A stretch of 64,000 nucleotides of DNA, from NCBI RefSeq assembly GCF_020360975.1, contig NW_025408676.1, forward strand, positions 1,426,001 through 1,490,000. Direction: 5' to 3'. Origin of the DNA: Hirsutella rhossiliensis (taxonomy: Eukaryota; Ascomycota; Sordariomycetes; Hypocreales; Ophiocordycipitaceae). Of this stretch, positions 1-12,569 are shown piece by piece. The notes below the pieces were generated by a model, which did no database searches, was not told the DNA's origin, and saw only the letters and a program-made list of their open reading frames with translations. Each line of letters starts with the position of its first letter. Position 1 is the stretch's first letter. Made by a program: the position numbers and the translations under genes.

Positions 1-666
1 AGTTTAACTACTTCTCTAAGGTCTTTAACTTATCTATTACCTCCTTTATTCCTAAGTAACTATACCTCTTATCGAAGGGTAATAATCTTATATATTATAT
101 CCTAAGGTAATATAGTAGCTCTAAAGTTAGTTAATCTAGCTTACTATATAGGTATATTAATAGTTACGATATTGCTTAAAGTAACGCGGTATTATACTAA
201 ATAAGAGCTTTTAACGTATAACGACTAGTATTATTCCTAAGGGATAAACCTATTAAGGGGTTTATATTAGTAGATATAATAGGGCGTAGTCTAAGTAATA
301 ATATATATATTACGTTAGTAATAAGTTAGAGGTTATAGACTATAGACTATAACTAAGTAATTAAAATTAAAGATAGAATCGTAATAAAGATCTATATTAA
401 AAGCTAGAGAGCTATCTATTTAAAGGAGTAAAAGTAGGTAGCTATATATACCTATAGAGACTATCCTTAGATTATAGGCTTAGCTATAATCCTTAACGTT
501 AGATTATATAAAGCGTAGTAATCCTATTAATCCTAGATTACTTAGATCTCTATAATCCCCTCGATCCTATATTTATTAGATAGTCGTACTAACTATTTAT
601 CCGTTAGACTATATTACGTACTTAACGCGGTCGACCGTTAGCGGCTTAGTAGCTATAGTTATAATA
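1..666 (-). mobile_element. Ty3/gypsy element, 5' LTR and start of internal region, runs off the left edge
   Basis: Bases 1-216 match, in reverse complement, the first ~220 bp of the internal region of the intact gypsy element at 52,991-53,210. Bases 217-666 are an LTR in minus orientation with ends TATAACGAC and TTATAATA (TG...CA ends after RIP). The LTR resembles the lone LTR at 61,976-62,446 along its whole length. It matches the LTRs of the 52.5-60.4 kb element only over roughly half. The rest of this element lies outside the window. Heavily RIP-mutated and non-functional. Confidence 0.8.
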
Positions 667-2400
667 AATTAAGGAGGATAATAAGCTTAAGTATATTATT
701 AAAGAGATTTAGTAAGCGCGGTAAAAGTAAAAGGGAAAGGGTAGATAGTAATAGGTACTTATAAAATAATAAGGGTATATAAACTTATTATAGTACTTAC
801 TAAATAACTTCTAAGAGATAGAAGCCTTAAAGGGATTTAAGAAATAGTAAGGAAATATAAGGGAGAACGATAAAGGAAGGGCGAGAAAAAGGGATAAAGA
901 GGAAGGTAGAAGATAAAGAAAGGGAAATAAAGGATAGAAAAAGGAGAAAGAAAAAAAGGTAAGAGCTAAGGGATACTTATTAAAAAATAAAGAAAAGATA
1001 AAGAAGAACTATAGTATTAAAGGGAAATAATAAAAGATAAATAAAGGATAAATATAAGATAGATAGCGATAAAGGATAGATAAGGATAAAGATAAAGGTA
1101 AGATATAATAAGATAAGATATAGATATAGTAAGATATACTAAAGATACTAACTTAATTTTAACTAACTATAAACGCCCTTTAACTACCGCTTAATTACTC
1201 TAAGATATTAAGGTATATTTAAGCCTAGTATATAAATATAGCGGTATAAGTAAGCTTAATATACTAAAACGATAATTAAAGATAAATAGTACGATAAAGT
1301 TAAAAGGGGAATAAAGTATATATATAAAGGTCGCTTTAATAGTTATCGAACGTCCTTTAAGTTATATAGTCTTAGAGGGCGTTAATAATAGCGATTATAT
1401 CCTTAGTATACTATTATTATATTAGCTTCTTATTAAATAAAGTTAAAGGAGAGTAATAGATAAAAAGGTAGCGTAATTTAATATAAGTATAGGCAAAGTA
1501 GTTATAAGTATATAGTAACGCTTAATTTTAATAAGTACTATACTATATCCTAATACTTAGCGATATTATTTAGCTTATATAAGTAAGATAAGGTAGCCGC
1601 TATATAGTAGTATTATAGGTCGCGCTATACTTATTAAGAGATATAAGTAAATATATTAATTAGTATAAAGGCAGTAAAGTATAGTCGCTTAGTATACTAA
1701 GAAGCGGGGTACCGCTATATAGAGTAGAGAAGCCAGCGGGCGTATAAGGGCTTATAGTAGTTATAATATAGCGCGGTACGGTAATAGAAGTTAGGTAAAG
1801 TAAGGGCGCGCGCGTAAAAGGAGTAAAGCTTAAAAGAGGAAAAAGAAAGGAAAAGGAAAAAGAGATAAAAGAAGGGTATTTATACGCGGCGGGGTATATA
1901 TATAGTTAGTAAGGTATAGGGGTATATACGCGGAGGAGGGAAGGATAGGGTAGAACGGGCGTATAAAAGGGCGGTATATAAAGGGATAGGGCGAGTATAA
2001 GGTAGAAGGAAGCGACCGTGCGCGCTAAGAAAAAAGGGATAGTAATAATAAAAAGGTAGTAAGAGAGGAATAAAAGTACTATTAATAAGAAAGAGAGAGT
2101 AAGGGTAGTATTATAAGCTATACTTATAAAAGGCTAAGGTTATACTATAGCGACTATACTAAAGTTAAGCTAAAGTAGACCTATATATAGGTAAAGCTTA
2201 ACTTAAACTTAGGCTAAATAGTACTTAAGTATAGGTTAAGCTAAGGACTAAGGAAGATAAATAACTATCGTAACTAAGATAGAGTTTTCCTCCTTTCTCC
2301 TTAGCTTTAAATAAATAATTATTTAGCCTTATACTATTATACTAAGTATATACTAGCCCTTAATACTAAGGTATTCCTTAAGCTTTAGTTCTTTTATAAG
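667..2400. other. Unassigned RIP-mutated repeat, purine-rich part at 770-1,110
   Basis: About 1.7 kb between the gypsy LTR and the first LINE copy. From about 770 to 1,110, and again around 1,820-2,080, the + strand is mainly A and G, as expected from a decayed Lys/Glu/Arg-rich low-complexity coding segment. I recognised no transposon domain and no pairing partner elsewhere in the window. CpA/TpG depletion matches the surrounding elements, so it was probably repetitive when mutated. Confidence 0.5.
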
Positions 2401-5400
2401 CTTATTATAGTTAACTATAAAAAAAACCCTTTTTACGATACTAATACGCGCTTATAGTAAGTTCGTATTATAACTAAAATATTAACTAATACTAGGAATT
2501 AATTTAGCGGTATTAATTACCCTAAGTAACGATACTATACTAAGGCTAAGGGGTAGGTAGATATAGTAGCGGCCCTTAATATACCAGGCTTAACTAGAGC
2601 GTATAGCGCGAGGAGATACTACCTAAATTTATATACCCCGATAGGGTAAGTTAATAAACCTAAAGCAGCGATACGATACCTACTTAGGCGCCGAGCGACC
2701 CTATAGAAAAAGTAGTATACGACGAACTCGCGGGCTTTATCCTAAGCGTATAGTTCGGTAGGGTATAGGCAGTAGTCGAATAGCTCTCTAAGGTAAAGAG
2801 CCGCGCTAGTAGCGCGTCGTCGGCGGTGCTCCGCGTAGATAAGAACTTTAAGATAATAATCTAAGAAGTAATTAAGGAGGCTATTAAAGAAGAACTCCGC
2901 TTAGGCGTCGCTTTAGGCCTAGAGGGCCTAAAGCGAACCTAGGCCGCGGTCGTAGCTAAGACTAAGGGACCGACCTAATATAAAGCCGCGGTAAAATAGG
3001 TCCTACTATACTACGAACGCGAAATTATTATAGTTCCTACTAAGGCACTGCCCGAAATCCTAGGCCGCGAACTAAAGGATATAGTAAAGGCGGTAAATAC
3101 GGCCTTAAAGACTATAAGCGCTATAGCGGCGAGGCGCCTCTAAAGTAAGGATATCGCGGTTATATTTAATACCTTAGCGAGAGCCTATTAAAGGGACTAA
3201 GGCTAGGTTAAGGCCGCGTTTAAACTAGAGGCTATAATTACCTACCGCGCGTATATAGTAGTCGCTAAGATTATCCCCTTAAGGGTAACGATAGTAGATA
3301 GGGAGCGACTACTCTATAAGATTATAAAGGCGAATAAAGTTAAGGTCCTTTAGGCCTAGGCGCTATACCCTCGATCTAAGATATTAACGGCGATAACTAT
3401 ACTTATTAAGGTTAGTAGCTTAGAAGAGGCTAATAGGCTCTATAACCTAGGCTTAGTCCTTAAAGTATAAATCTTTTAATATAAACCCTATAATAAGTTA
3501 GTTTAATTATAGAGATACTATAATTACTATAGGTATAGCTATATCGCTAGGCGGTATATATTAATATAACTTTATAGCCGATATAAGAGCACGGTATATA
3601 ATAAAGGTAAGGATAAATATAGGGCTAAGAAGGGCGAAATCCCTTATAACTATATCTTATACTAAGGAGACTACTTATTATAAACCTAAACTTACCTTAT
3701 AGCGAATAAAGCCTAGGAAAAGGCAAGGGAAAACTACCTGCGATAACTTTAATAGTTCGCGAACTCTTAGACTTACGCCGAGCAATAGGTACTACCTACT
3801 ATCGAAACCCGAGGCGTCCTTAAGCCGCCTATAGTCTAGAAGCGGGGACTAAGTAGACCGCGCTAAGATAAGAGGTCGAGCTCGAGATACCCGCTGGCTA
3901 ATAGGGCTAGGGAGGCTAAACTAAGCACGAACGATATTTATAGGTATAATAGATAGAGAAGCGCTAAGAGATAGAGCGCCTCCCTCCTTATATAAACGAA
4001 CCCCTTTACCCCGACCCTACCTATATATAACTAAAAGTACTATACTAGAATATATAAAAGAGATATAAGCTAGCTTAGTTAGCGCTTTACTACTAAGCTA
4101 GCTTTAACTTAATAGTACTATAAGAAGTAGAAGCTATACTAGGAGGTAGGGCCCTACCCCTTAGAGCGGCGCCTTATAGCTTAGTTTATAGGGAGGGGAG
4201 GTATATACTATATATATATAAAAGGCTTAGGCTAGGGATATAGTCGCCCTGGTCTAGACTAAACTAAAGTAAGGTAATTTTCGGGGATAGTATTAAACTA
4301 AGAGCGATTTACTTACTACTAAGGGCCGCGAGGGCTAGGGCGTTATAGGACCTAAGCGTAATCGAACTAAAGCACCCTATAGTAATAGTAAGGGACTTTA
4401 ATATCTACTACCCGCTCTAAGATAGATATAATAGAACCTTAGATAGGGCGATATAACTTATATAAGAGGCGATAAGACTATAACTTAAACTTACTACCCT
4501 AAGAAGGGAGTATATAAGATTTTTCTATAGCTAAAGAGATAGTATTATCGACCTAGCTTAGGCAACGCTAAAGACTAGGATATAGTATACTAGGCTTAAC
4601 CTAGACCTATCTAGGTTAGACTATATCCCTTAAACTATTATATTATAAGTTAATACCTAGGCTTAGGCGCTTAAACTAGCCCTAAGGTAAAAAGAAGTAA
4701 AAGTAAAGTAAGTTAAAGCCGAAACTATATCCTAGCTAAGGCTACTCTAGCTAACGCTTTAAACGCCTAAGGATATTAACTAGGACCTAGACTATATCTT
4801 TACTACCTTTATATAGATCGCGAAAGCTATAGTTCTATACTAAGGGCGAGTATTGCTTAAGGGCAACGTATAGTTTACCTTAGAGGTAAGAAGGGCGATA
4901 AGGGAGGCTAAGAGGGCGAGGAGGAAGTATAGGCGAGAAAGGAGTAAGGCGAACTAGGAAGACCTATATAAGGCGACTATAGCTTAGAAGCGGACCGTCC
5001 GCGAGGCGAGAAGGGCCTATTAGCGCGAGTTCTTAAAGGAATTTAGCGCGGATAATACTAAGCTCTAGAATATAGAGAGGTAGGCTAGACTCTATAGTAG
5101 GCTACTACTAGAACCGACTTATATCCCGCCGCTAGTTAAGGAAGGCGAGGACCGACTAATAGAAACCTTTAAAGGGAAGGCCTAGATACTAGCCGCTAAG
5201 TTCTTCCTACTAAAGGCTAGCACGACCTAAGGGCTACCCTAGCTTATAGCTAAGGCGACCCTTATAGTTAACTAATAGATCCGACTAGCCGACGTCGCGG
5301 CGGCGCTAAGTAAGATAGTAAGCTAGAAAGCGGCGGGACTAAATAGCGTCCTCTTAAGGTTTATTAAGAAGTATAAACTAGCCCTAGTTTAGTAACTAGC

Positions 5401-7860
5401 TACGATCTTTAACGCTTATACCTAACTTTTATATTTCCTAGGCCGGTTTTATAGCGCGAACGTAGTAGTAATCTAGAAGCTTAGTAAGAGGCTAGAAGCC
5501 TACTATATAGTAAGGGGATAGAGACCTATTTCCCTCCTACCTATAGTAAGGAAAGTACTTAAGTAGATACTAGCTTAGAGGATCGCGGGGGTAATAAAAG
5601 CAAATAATATCTTATTAAAAAGGTAAATAAGAAATAGGAGGGAACGCTTTATAGAGGCGGCGATCTTACTAGTAATAGACCTAGTACGCACGACCTAGGC
5701 CTATAAGGGTATTATATTATTCTTATAGCTAGATATTAAGGGCGTATTTAATATAGTTAACTATAATAAGCTTATAAGGGAACTAGAGCTTAAGGGATAC
5801 CCTAGATAGCTTATAAGCTTAATATAGAGCTTTATAAGTAATAGAAGATCGACCCTTTACTTCGATAAAAGGACCTTAGAATTAACTTAGGTGCTATTAA
5901 GAGTCTCTTAGGGCTCCCCCTTATCCCTAATCCTATTCCTATACTATATAACCCCCTTATATAAGAGGCTTAGTATAATATATAGTATTTATACTATTAG
6001 CTTTACTAATAATATAAATATAGTTAGTATTAGACCTAATAAGGCTACTATAGTAGCGCGCTTAGAGGAGGCCTAGAAGGTATATATAAAGTAAGCGACT
6101 AAGTTCGCGGTTACTTTCGAACTATCGAAAAGCGAGTTAATATACTTTACGTAAAGGAGATAAGCGATAATAATACCGGTTAGCCTTAGGGCTAACGTAG
6201 TAATACCGGTCTAAGAGGCCCGCCTACTAAGGGTTTAGGTATACTAGAAATTATATTAGAAGGCATACTTAAAATAGCTTTAAGTAAAGATAAAGCGCTA
6301 GACTATAGCCCTAACTAGGCTTATAGCGTCTACGTAGGGCTATACCCTACCGCGCGCTAAGGAAGTCTATAGTAAGGTAATCCGGTCTTTAATCTCCTAC
6401 GCTATAGTTATATTCTATAAGATAACGCCTATAGGGGGGAAACTATATAGGATCGCGCGGGACCTAGTATAGGACTAGTTAGCTTACCTCTAAGTAGTAA
6501 TAGGTGCCTACCGCGCGACCTCGGTTTACTAAGTAAAAGTAGAAGTATAGGTGCCCTTAATCGACCTCTACCTAAACTAAAGAATAATAGATACCCTTTA
6601 GAAGCTAAAAGACTTAGGGCTCCTAGGCTAAATTTAACGCGCGTTTAATATAGTCGCGGATATACTTAAGAGGAGGCGACGCTAGAAGGAGAGTAGGCCC
6701 TTAGCGGCGCTACTACCTAGTAGGCCCCCCCTTATAGAGGAGATAAGGGGGGTCTAGAGCTAAATAGGATCGGATAACCTCTTAAATAAAGCTAAGTTAC
6801 TCGAAAGGCTAAATAAAGAATAAGCCGCTTAGTAGAACGCTAAGGAAGACGCGATCTAATAATACTAGACTACCCTCTACCCCGTTAACTTCCTACTATA
6901 GTTCGATAAGGCGATAACGCTAGATCGCTATAAGGGCCTCCTTAAGTATATTAGTACGGTAATTATTTAGATATATATAAGAAAGATCGGGCTTAACGAC
7001 TTCCTCTTTAACCGATAGGTCCTTAGCGTAGTCTCGCTAATATATACCTATAGATAAAAATAAGATACTATTTATTATATAATAATCGACTACCTATTAA
7101 TAAAAGAGGTAAGGGAGTCCCTCTTAATATAGGCCTAGGACGTAGGCGATATAAAAGCGGGCCTTTAAGGGAAAAAGATAGTAGCGCCGCTAGCGTAATA
7201 GCTCCTTCGCTTAGGTAGGCTCTACTAGTTCGACCTAGCTTAGAGGCTATATATAGATAAGCTAGATAATAAGACTAGGGTCGCGCTAGAAATAGAGCGG
7301 CCTTAACTAAGACTACCTTAGCTAACTACTTCCCTTACTAAGGCGACCTAGGAAAGGGAGAGGACTTACAATAATAAGACTATAGTATTAGCTAAACTAA
7401 ACCTAAACTAAGCGTATACCTTACTACTTAAACTATAGACTAAATAAAACTAATAAGACCTAACTATACTAGCCTTAATAGCTATAGAATAAGACCTACT
7501 ATTAAAAGACTATAACTAAATAAGACCTAACCTAAAACTAAACTAAGATAGAGCCGATAACTAGCCCCTAAACTATAACCTTAGCTTAACTTATCGGTAG
7601 CGATATCCGCCTCGCTATCGTAACGGGAATAATAAGACCCCCTTAAGGTAGTACGCGGAGTACGGGAGGGAGTAACCTAAGACTTATAAGGAGTGCGAGG
7701 ACTACTACTACTATAAGAAGCCTAACGACGGCTAGCTAGGCCCGACCCTAAACCTAAACTAAAGCTAGCCTAGACGGCTAGCTTATAAGATAGAGTAACG
7801 ACTAGGGTCTATACTAGGGCAGGACCTACTCCGGCGGCGGCGTAGAGGCGTTCGCTACGG
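2400..7860 (+). mobile_element. Tad-like LINE (family A), near full length, RIP-inactivated
   Basis: A decayed non-LTR retrotransposon read left to right. ORF1 (gag-like) lies at about 2,540-3,900 and ends in a cysteine-knuckle-like part near 3,480-3,700 where Cys codons have become Tyr codons (for example RYYNYYRYSY as read). ORF2 starts near 4,010. Its endonuclease shows RDFNIYYPL as read near 4,390 (GDFN class motif). Its reverse transcriptase shows LDIKGVFNIVN near 5,720-5,765. A further knuckle-like part lies near 7,640-7,720. Both frames are cut by many TAA/TAG codons. The 5' limit (2,300-2,520) and 3' limit (7,560-7,900) are approximate. ORF1 pairs in reverse with 18,196-19,330, and the 5' half of ORF2 with 9,697-11,867. 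Confidence 0.78.
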
Positions 7861-9690
7861 CCTATACTATAACTATAGATCTAATCGATATTAAGACTAG
7901 TAACGATCTTAGCTAAGACTAAACCGCGACGACTATAAATATACTACTAGATAAAGTCGGGAGCGCTAGTAGGGTCGCTAGGCGATATAAAACAGGGATA
8001 CTTTAGGGCGGGTTCGGCGATAGGAGAACTACTAAGCTATAGCTTAGTATCGGAACTAATAGTAGGCAACGAGGCGGGCTCCTATACCGGCTTTAGGATA
8101 ACTATAGGTATAAAGATAGCGACGGTCTCCCTAGCCTTAGCCTTAGATAGAGCTATAGATAAGGCAGCCGCCTTACCCTTACCCTTACCCTTCCCTTTAT
8201 TAAAAGGGGCTAGGGCTAGACTAGGGCTAAGAAGATTAAAACTACTATTATCCTTACTATTAAGACCGTCGCCGGCGATAGAATAGAAATAGTTAGCGAG
8301 ATCGTTAACCGCTATAAGAGTCTTTTAAGTAACTAAGAGCGACTTAGGCCCGACCTAAGCTAGGGTCTTAATAGTATCGCTAAACTTACCTAGGTACTTC
8401 TCTAAGGACTCGTATATATAGTAGGTATTATCTATAAAATAGGTAAAAGCTAAGGCGAGTATCTTAATATTCTTAGCGACTATAGCCGGACTAAGGGCGG
8501 ACTCGCTTAACGCGCCCTTACCCTTAGCGGCGGGGGCCTTCCGACTAGCGCGGATATAGGTTTTTAGAGCAGCGCGGTAAAGGCGCTCCTATACCGAGCC
8601 CTTAATAAGAGAGGGGCGGTCGACCTTAGACTAAGCCTAGTAGAGAGTATAGGCGGCCTCCTCGCCCTTAGAGGTAATCTAAGATATAGATTAGCACTAA
8701 ACTTAGACCGTACTATAGCGGGAAGGGGTTACTTACCTAGTAATAGGACTAATTAAAGTCGGCGTAAGCGATATACGCTTTAGCTTTTACGGCTAGTAAA
8801 GTTAGTAAAAAGTACTAGAGGTAGGACCGGCCTAGGAAAGGAGCGGGACTAATACTTATAAGACTAGTTTTAATAGCTAGTAAAGGACTTATAAGTAAGC
8901 TCGCCAATAAGGCGCTTAATATATATAAAATATAGGATAAAGCGCTCCGATCTTACTATAGTAGCGACTTTCTTATAGGGAGGGGGTTTTATAGGAGGCA
9001 AACCGCTACTACCTAAGTCGGCTTCTTAGTTAGATATTACGAAATAACGGCGAACGAACTTAATATAGTACTAGTAAGACCTAGGATATAAAGATAAGGC
9101 GGGTAAGAAACTAAGGCTTTTAAAGGAGAAGGTAGATAGAGAGGTAGGGGGAGGTAGGTATAAAACCGAGGGGAGAGGGTAGGTATATATATACGCGAGC
9201 CGGGCGCGCGAAATTAGTAACTATACGCTAGACGGTAAATATAAGCCGCCGTGCCCCCGATTAAGAAGCCGCGTAGCTAAACGGGAACCGATTTTCGATT
9301 AATAGAGCTAGCCGACCGAATTTTAATTAGCCGGCCCTACCTAGGAGCGACCTATACTAGCGCCTAGCCCGGTAACCGGATAGTACCTACCCTACTAACT
9401 AATAGACTAATAGGCTAACGTATACGCGGCTACGCGGTAGTAACGCGGGAGCTAAGGAGAATAAAGGTGCCCGCGAGCCGGGCCCTTAGAGAAAGACTAC
9501 TACCTATAACCTTAGGCCTAGGCTAGTAAGCCCGGGCCGCGGCCGCTTAGGATAGTAGCGGCTATAGCCTAAGAGGGCCTATGCTAAAGAGCGAATACGC
9601 AGGAGGAGCCCGCGGTAGCTAGCGTAAATTTTATATATACTACTACTATAACCTCGTTTAAGGTAGACCTATACTAAAAGAAGGGAGGGT
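7860..9690 (-). mobile_element. Tad-like LINE (family A), 5' UTR and ORF1 part
   Basis: Read from 9,690 downwards, the first ~570 bp (to about 9,100) are the reverse complement of 45,590-46,150 and form the family's GC-richer 5' leader. The leader starts with a CCCTCCC-containing block shared with 44,070 and 45,590. Below it, to about 7,860, lies an ORF1-like decayed coding segment. No ORF2 follows: near 7,600-7,860 the sequence meets the 3' part of the + copy tail to tail. The copy is RIP-mutated, though its GC-rich leader keeps many CpG sites. Confidence 0.6.
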
Positions 9691-11872
9691 TTTTAATATA
9701 GTTAACTATATTAAATATACCCTTAATATCTAGCTATAAGAATAATATAATACCCTTTTAAGCTTAGGTTATATATATTAGTTTTATTACTAATAAGATC
9801 GCTTCCTTTATAAAGCGTTCCCTTTTATTCCTTATTTATTTATTTAGTAAGATACTATTTACTTTTATTACTCCCGCGATCTTTTAAGCTAATATTTACT
9901 TAAGTACTTTTTCTACTATAAGTAGGAGGGAAATTAGTTTCTATCCCCTTACTATATAATAAGCTTCTAGCCTCTTTCCTAGCTTTTAAATAACTACTAT
10001 ATTTACGCTATAAAACTAACCTAGGAAATATAAGAGTTAAGTATAAGTATTAAAGACTATAGCTAGTCGCTAAACTAAAGCTAAGCTATACTTCTTAATA
10101 AACCTTAAAGGGATACTATTTAGACCTATTACTTTCTAGCTTACTATTTTACTTAGTACTATAATAATATTAGCTAGCTAGATCTATTAGTTAATTATAA
10201 GGGTCGCCTTAGCTATAAGCTAAAGTAGCCTTTAAGTTATACTAGCCTTTAGTAAGAAGAACTTAATAGCTAATATCTAGGCTTTCTCTTTAAAGGTTTT
10301 TATTAGTTAGTCCTTACTTTCCTTAACTAATAATAAGATATAAGTTAGTTTTAATAATAGCCTATTATAAAGTCTAGCCTACCTTTTTATATTTTAAAGC
10401 TTAGTATTATTAGCGCTAAATTCCTTTAAGAACTTATACTAGTAAGCCCTCCTTACCTTATAAATAGTTTACTTTTAAGCTATAAACGCTTTATATAGGT
10501 CTTCTTAGTTCGCTTTATTCTTTTCTTACTTATACTTCCTTCTTACCTCTTTAGCTTTCTTTATAGCCCTCCTTACCTTTAAAGTAAACTATATATTACC
10601 CTTAAGTAATACTTACCCTTTAATATAAAACTATAGCTATTACGATTTATGCTAAGGTAATAAAGATATAATTTAAGTCTTAGTTAATATCCTTAAGCGT
10701 TTAAAGTATTAATTAGTATAGTCTTAGCTAAGATATAGTCTTAGCTTTAATTAGCTTTACTTTTATTTCTTTTTACCTTAAGGCTAGTTTAGGTACCTAG
10801 GCCTAGGTATTAACTTATAGTATAATAGTTTAAGGGATATAGTTTAACTTAGTTAGGTTTAAGTTAAGTCTAGTATACTATATCTTAGTCTTTAGTATTA
10901 CCTAAGCTAGGTTAATAGTACTATTCTTTTAGCTATAGAAAAATCTTATATACTCCCCTCTTAAGGTAGTAAGTTTAAGTTATAATCTTATTACCTTTTA
11001 TATAAGTTATATCGCGCTATTTAAAGTTCTATTATATCTATATTAAAGTAAGTAATAGATATTAAAGTCCCTTACTATTACTATAAAGTACTTTAGTTTA
11101 ATTACGCTTAGGTTATATAACGCTTTAGCTTTTATAGCCTTTAATAGTAAGTAAATTACTTATAGTTTAATACTATCCTTAAAAATTACCTTACTTTAGT
11201 TTAGTTTAAACTAAAGCGACTAAGTCCCTAGCCTAAGCCTTTTATATATATATAGCGCGTACCTCCCTTCTTTATAAACTAAGCTATAAGGCGCTACTTT
11301 ATAAATGCTTTTAATATAGCTTTTACTTCCTATAGTACTATTAAGTTAAAGCTAGCTTAATAGTAAAGCGCTAACTAAGCTAGCTTATATCTCTTTTATA
11401 TATTCTAAAATAATACTTTTAGTTATATATAAGTAAGGTTAAAGTAAAAAGGGTCGTTTATATAAAGAGGGAAGCGCTTTATCTTTTAGCGCTTTTTTAT
11501 TTACTATACCTATAAATATTATTTATACTTAGTTTAGCCTTCTTAGCCTTACTAGCTAGTAAGTATCTTAAGCTTAACCTCTTATCTTAATATAGTTTAC
11601 TTAGTCCTTACTTTTAAACTATAGTTAATTTAAGAACGTATTAAGCTTTAATAGTAAAAAGTACTTATTACTTAGTATATATTTAAGTATTCGCGAACTA
11701 TTAAGGTTATTATAAGTAGTTTTCCCTTACCTTTTCCTAGGCTTTATTTACTATAAGGTAAGTCTAAGTCTATAATAAGTAGTCCTTTTAATATAAGATA
11801 TAGTTATAAGGGATTTTACCTTTTTTAGCTTTATATTTATCCTTACTTTTATTATATACTATACTTTTATAT

Positions 11873-12569
11873 TATTAGAAGGTATAAGTAATAAGCGTAA
11901 AATCGGGTAATCGATACCGTAAGCGGAAAGATTAGTTAAAGGAGTATAGGGTAGGATTTCGTCCGGAATTTATAACGAGTATATAAGGGGCTAAATAATA
12001 TATTAAAAGAATAGCGTTATAAAAGATACTTATAAACTTACTTATTCTATCTACTACTCCTAGGGAAATTATTCGTCTTTTATAGACTATTGCTCGCCTA
12101 CTAGTAGACTAATTAGTTAGCTTTCTAGCATATTCTATAGTGCTTAAAAAGCTCTATCTATAGTATATCTTCCTAACTTAGTAGGTGGTCTAATTATAGC
12201 GTGATAGTTAACGTAAGACTATAGGTTCTAGTATAAGTAGTAGATTTAACTAGAATGTTCTATGCCCTACCTATTCTTATATCGCGGATATCTTCGGAAC
12301 CGCTAGGCTAAAATAGGCAATAGGGTATCCGTTATGCTCGTAATTAACTTATGCATTTTATGTATATTTTTGTTTGTAAGGATAGGCTTATCCTAACCCG
12401 CTTTTCCTAGAGGAAGGTATAGATGTCTAGTAGAGGTCTTTGTCTTTTAAGGGTTATTCCCTTAGACTATATTATAGAGCCTCTTTTTACTAGCTTATTT
12501 TATAAAGCCTCCCTATGCCTATTATTTCTTTATAATAGTAAAATAGGAATATAAGGGTATATTCTTATA
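11873..12569 (-). repeat. Copia LTR, left copy (3' LTR of the element)
   Basis: 697 bp, from TATTAGAAGG to TTCTTATA. It pairs base for base in length with the right copy. About 20 differences from the right copy were seen by eye, all but one of them transitions. The first dinucleotide is TA where the right copy keeps TG. Confidence 0.9.
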
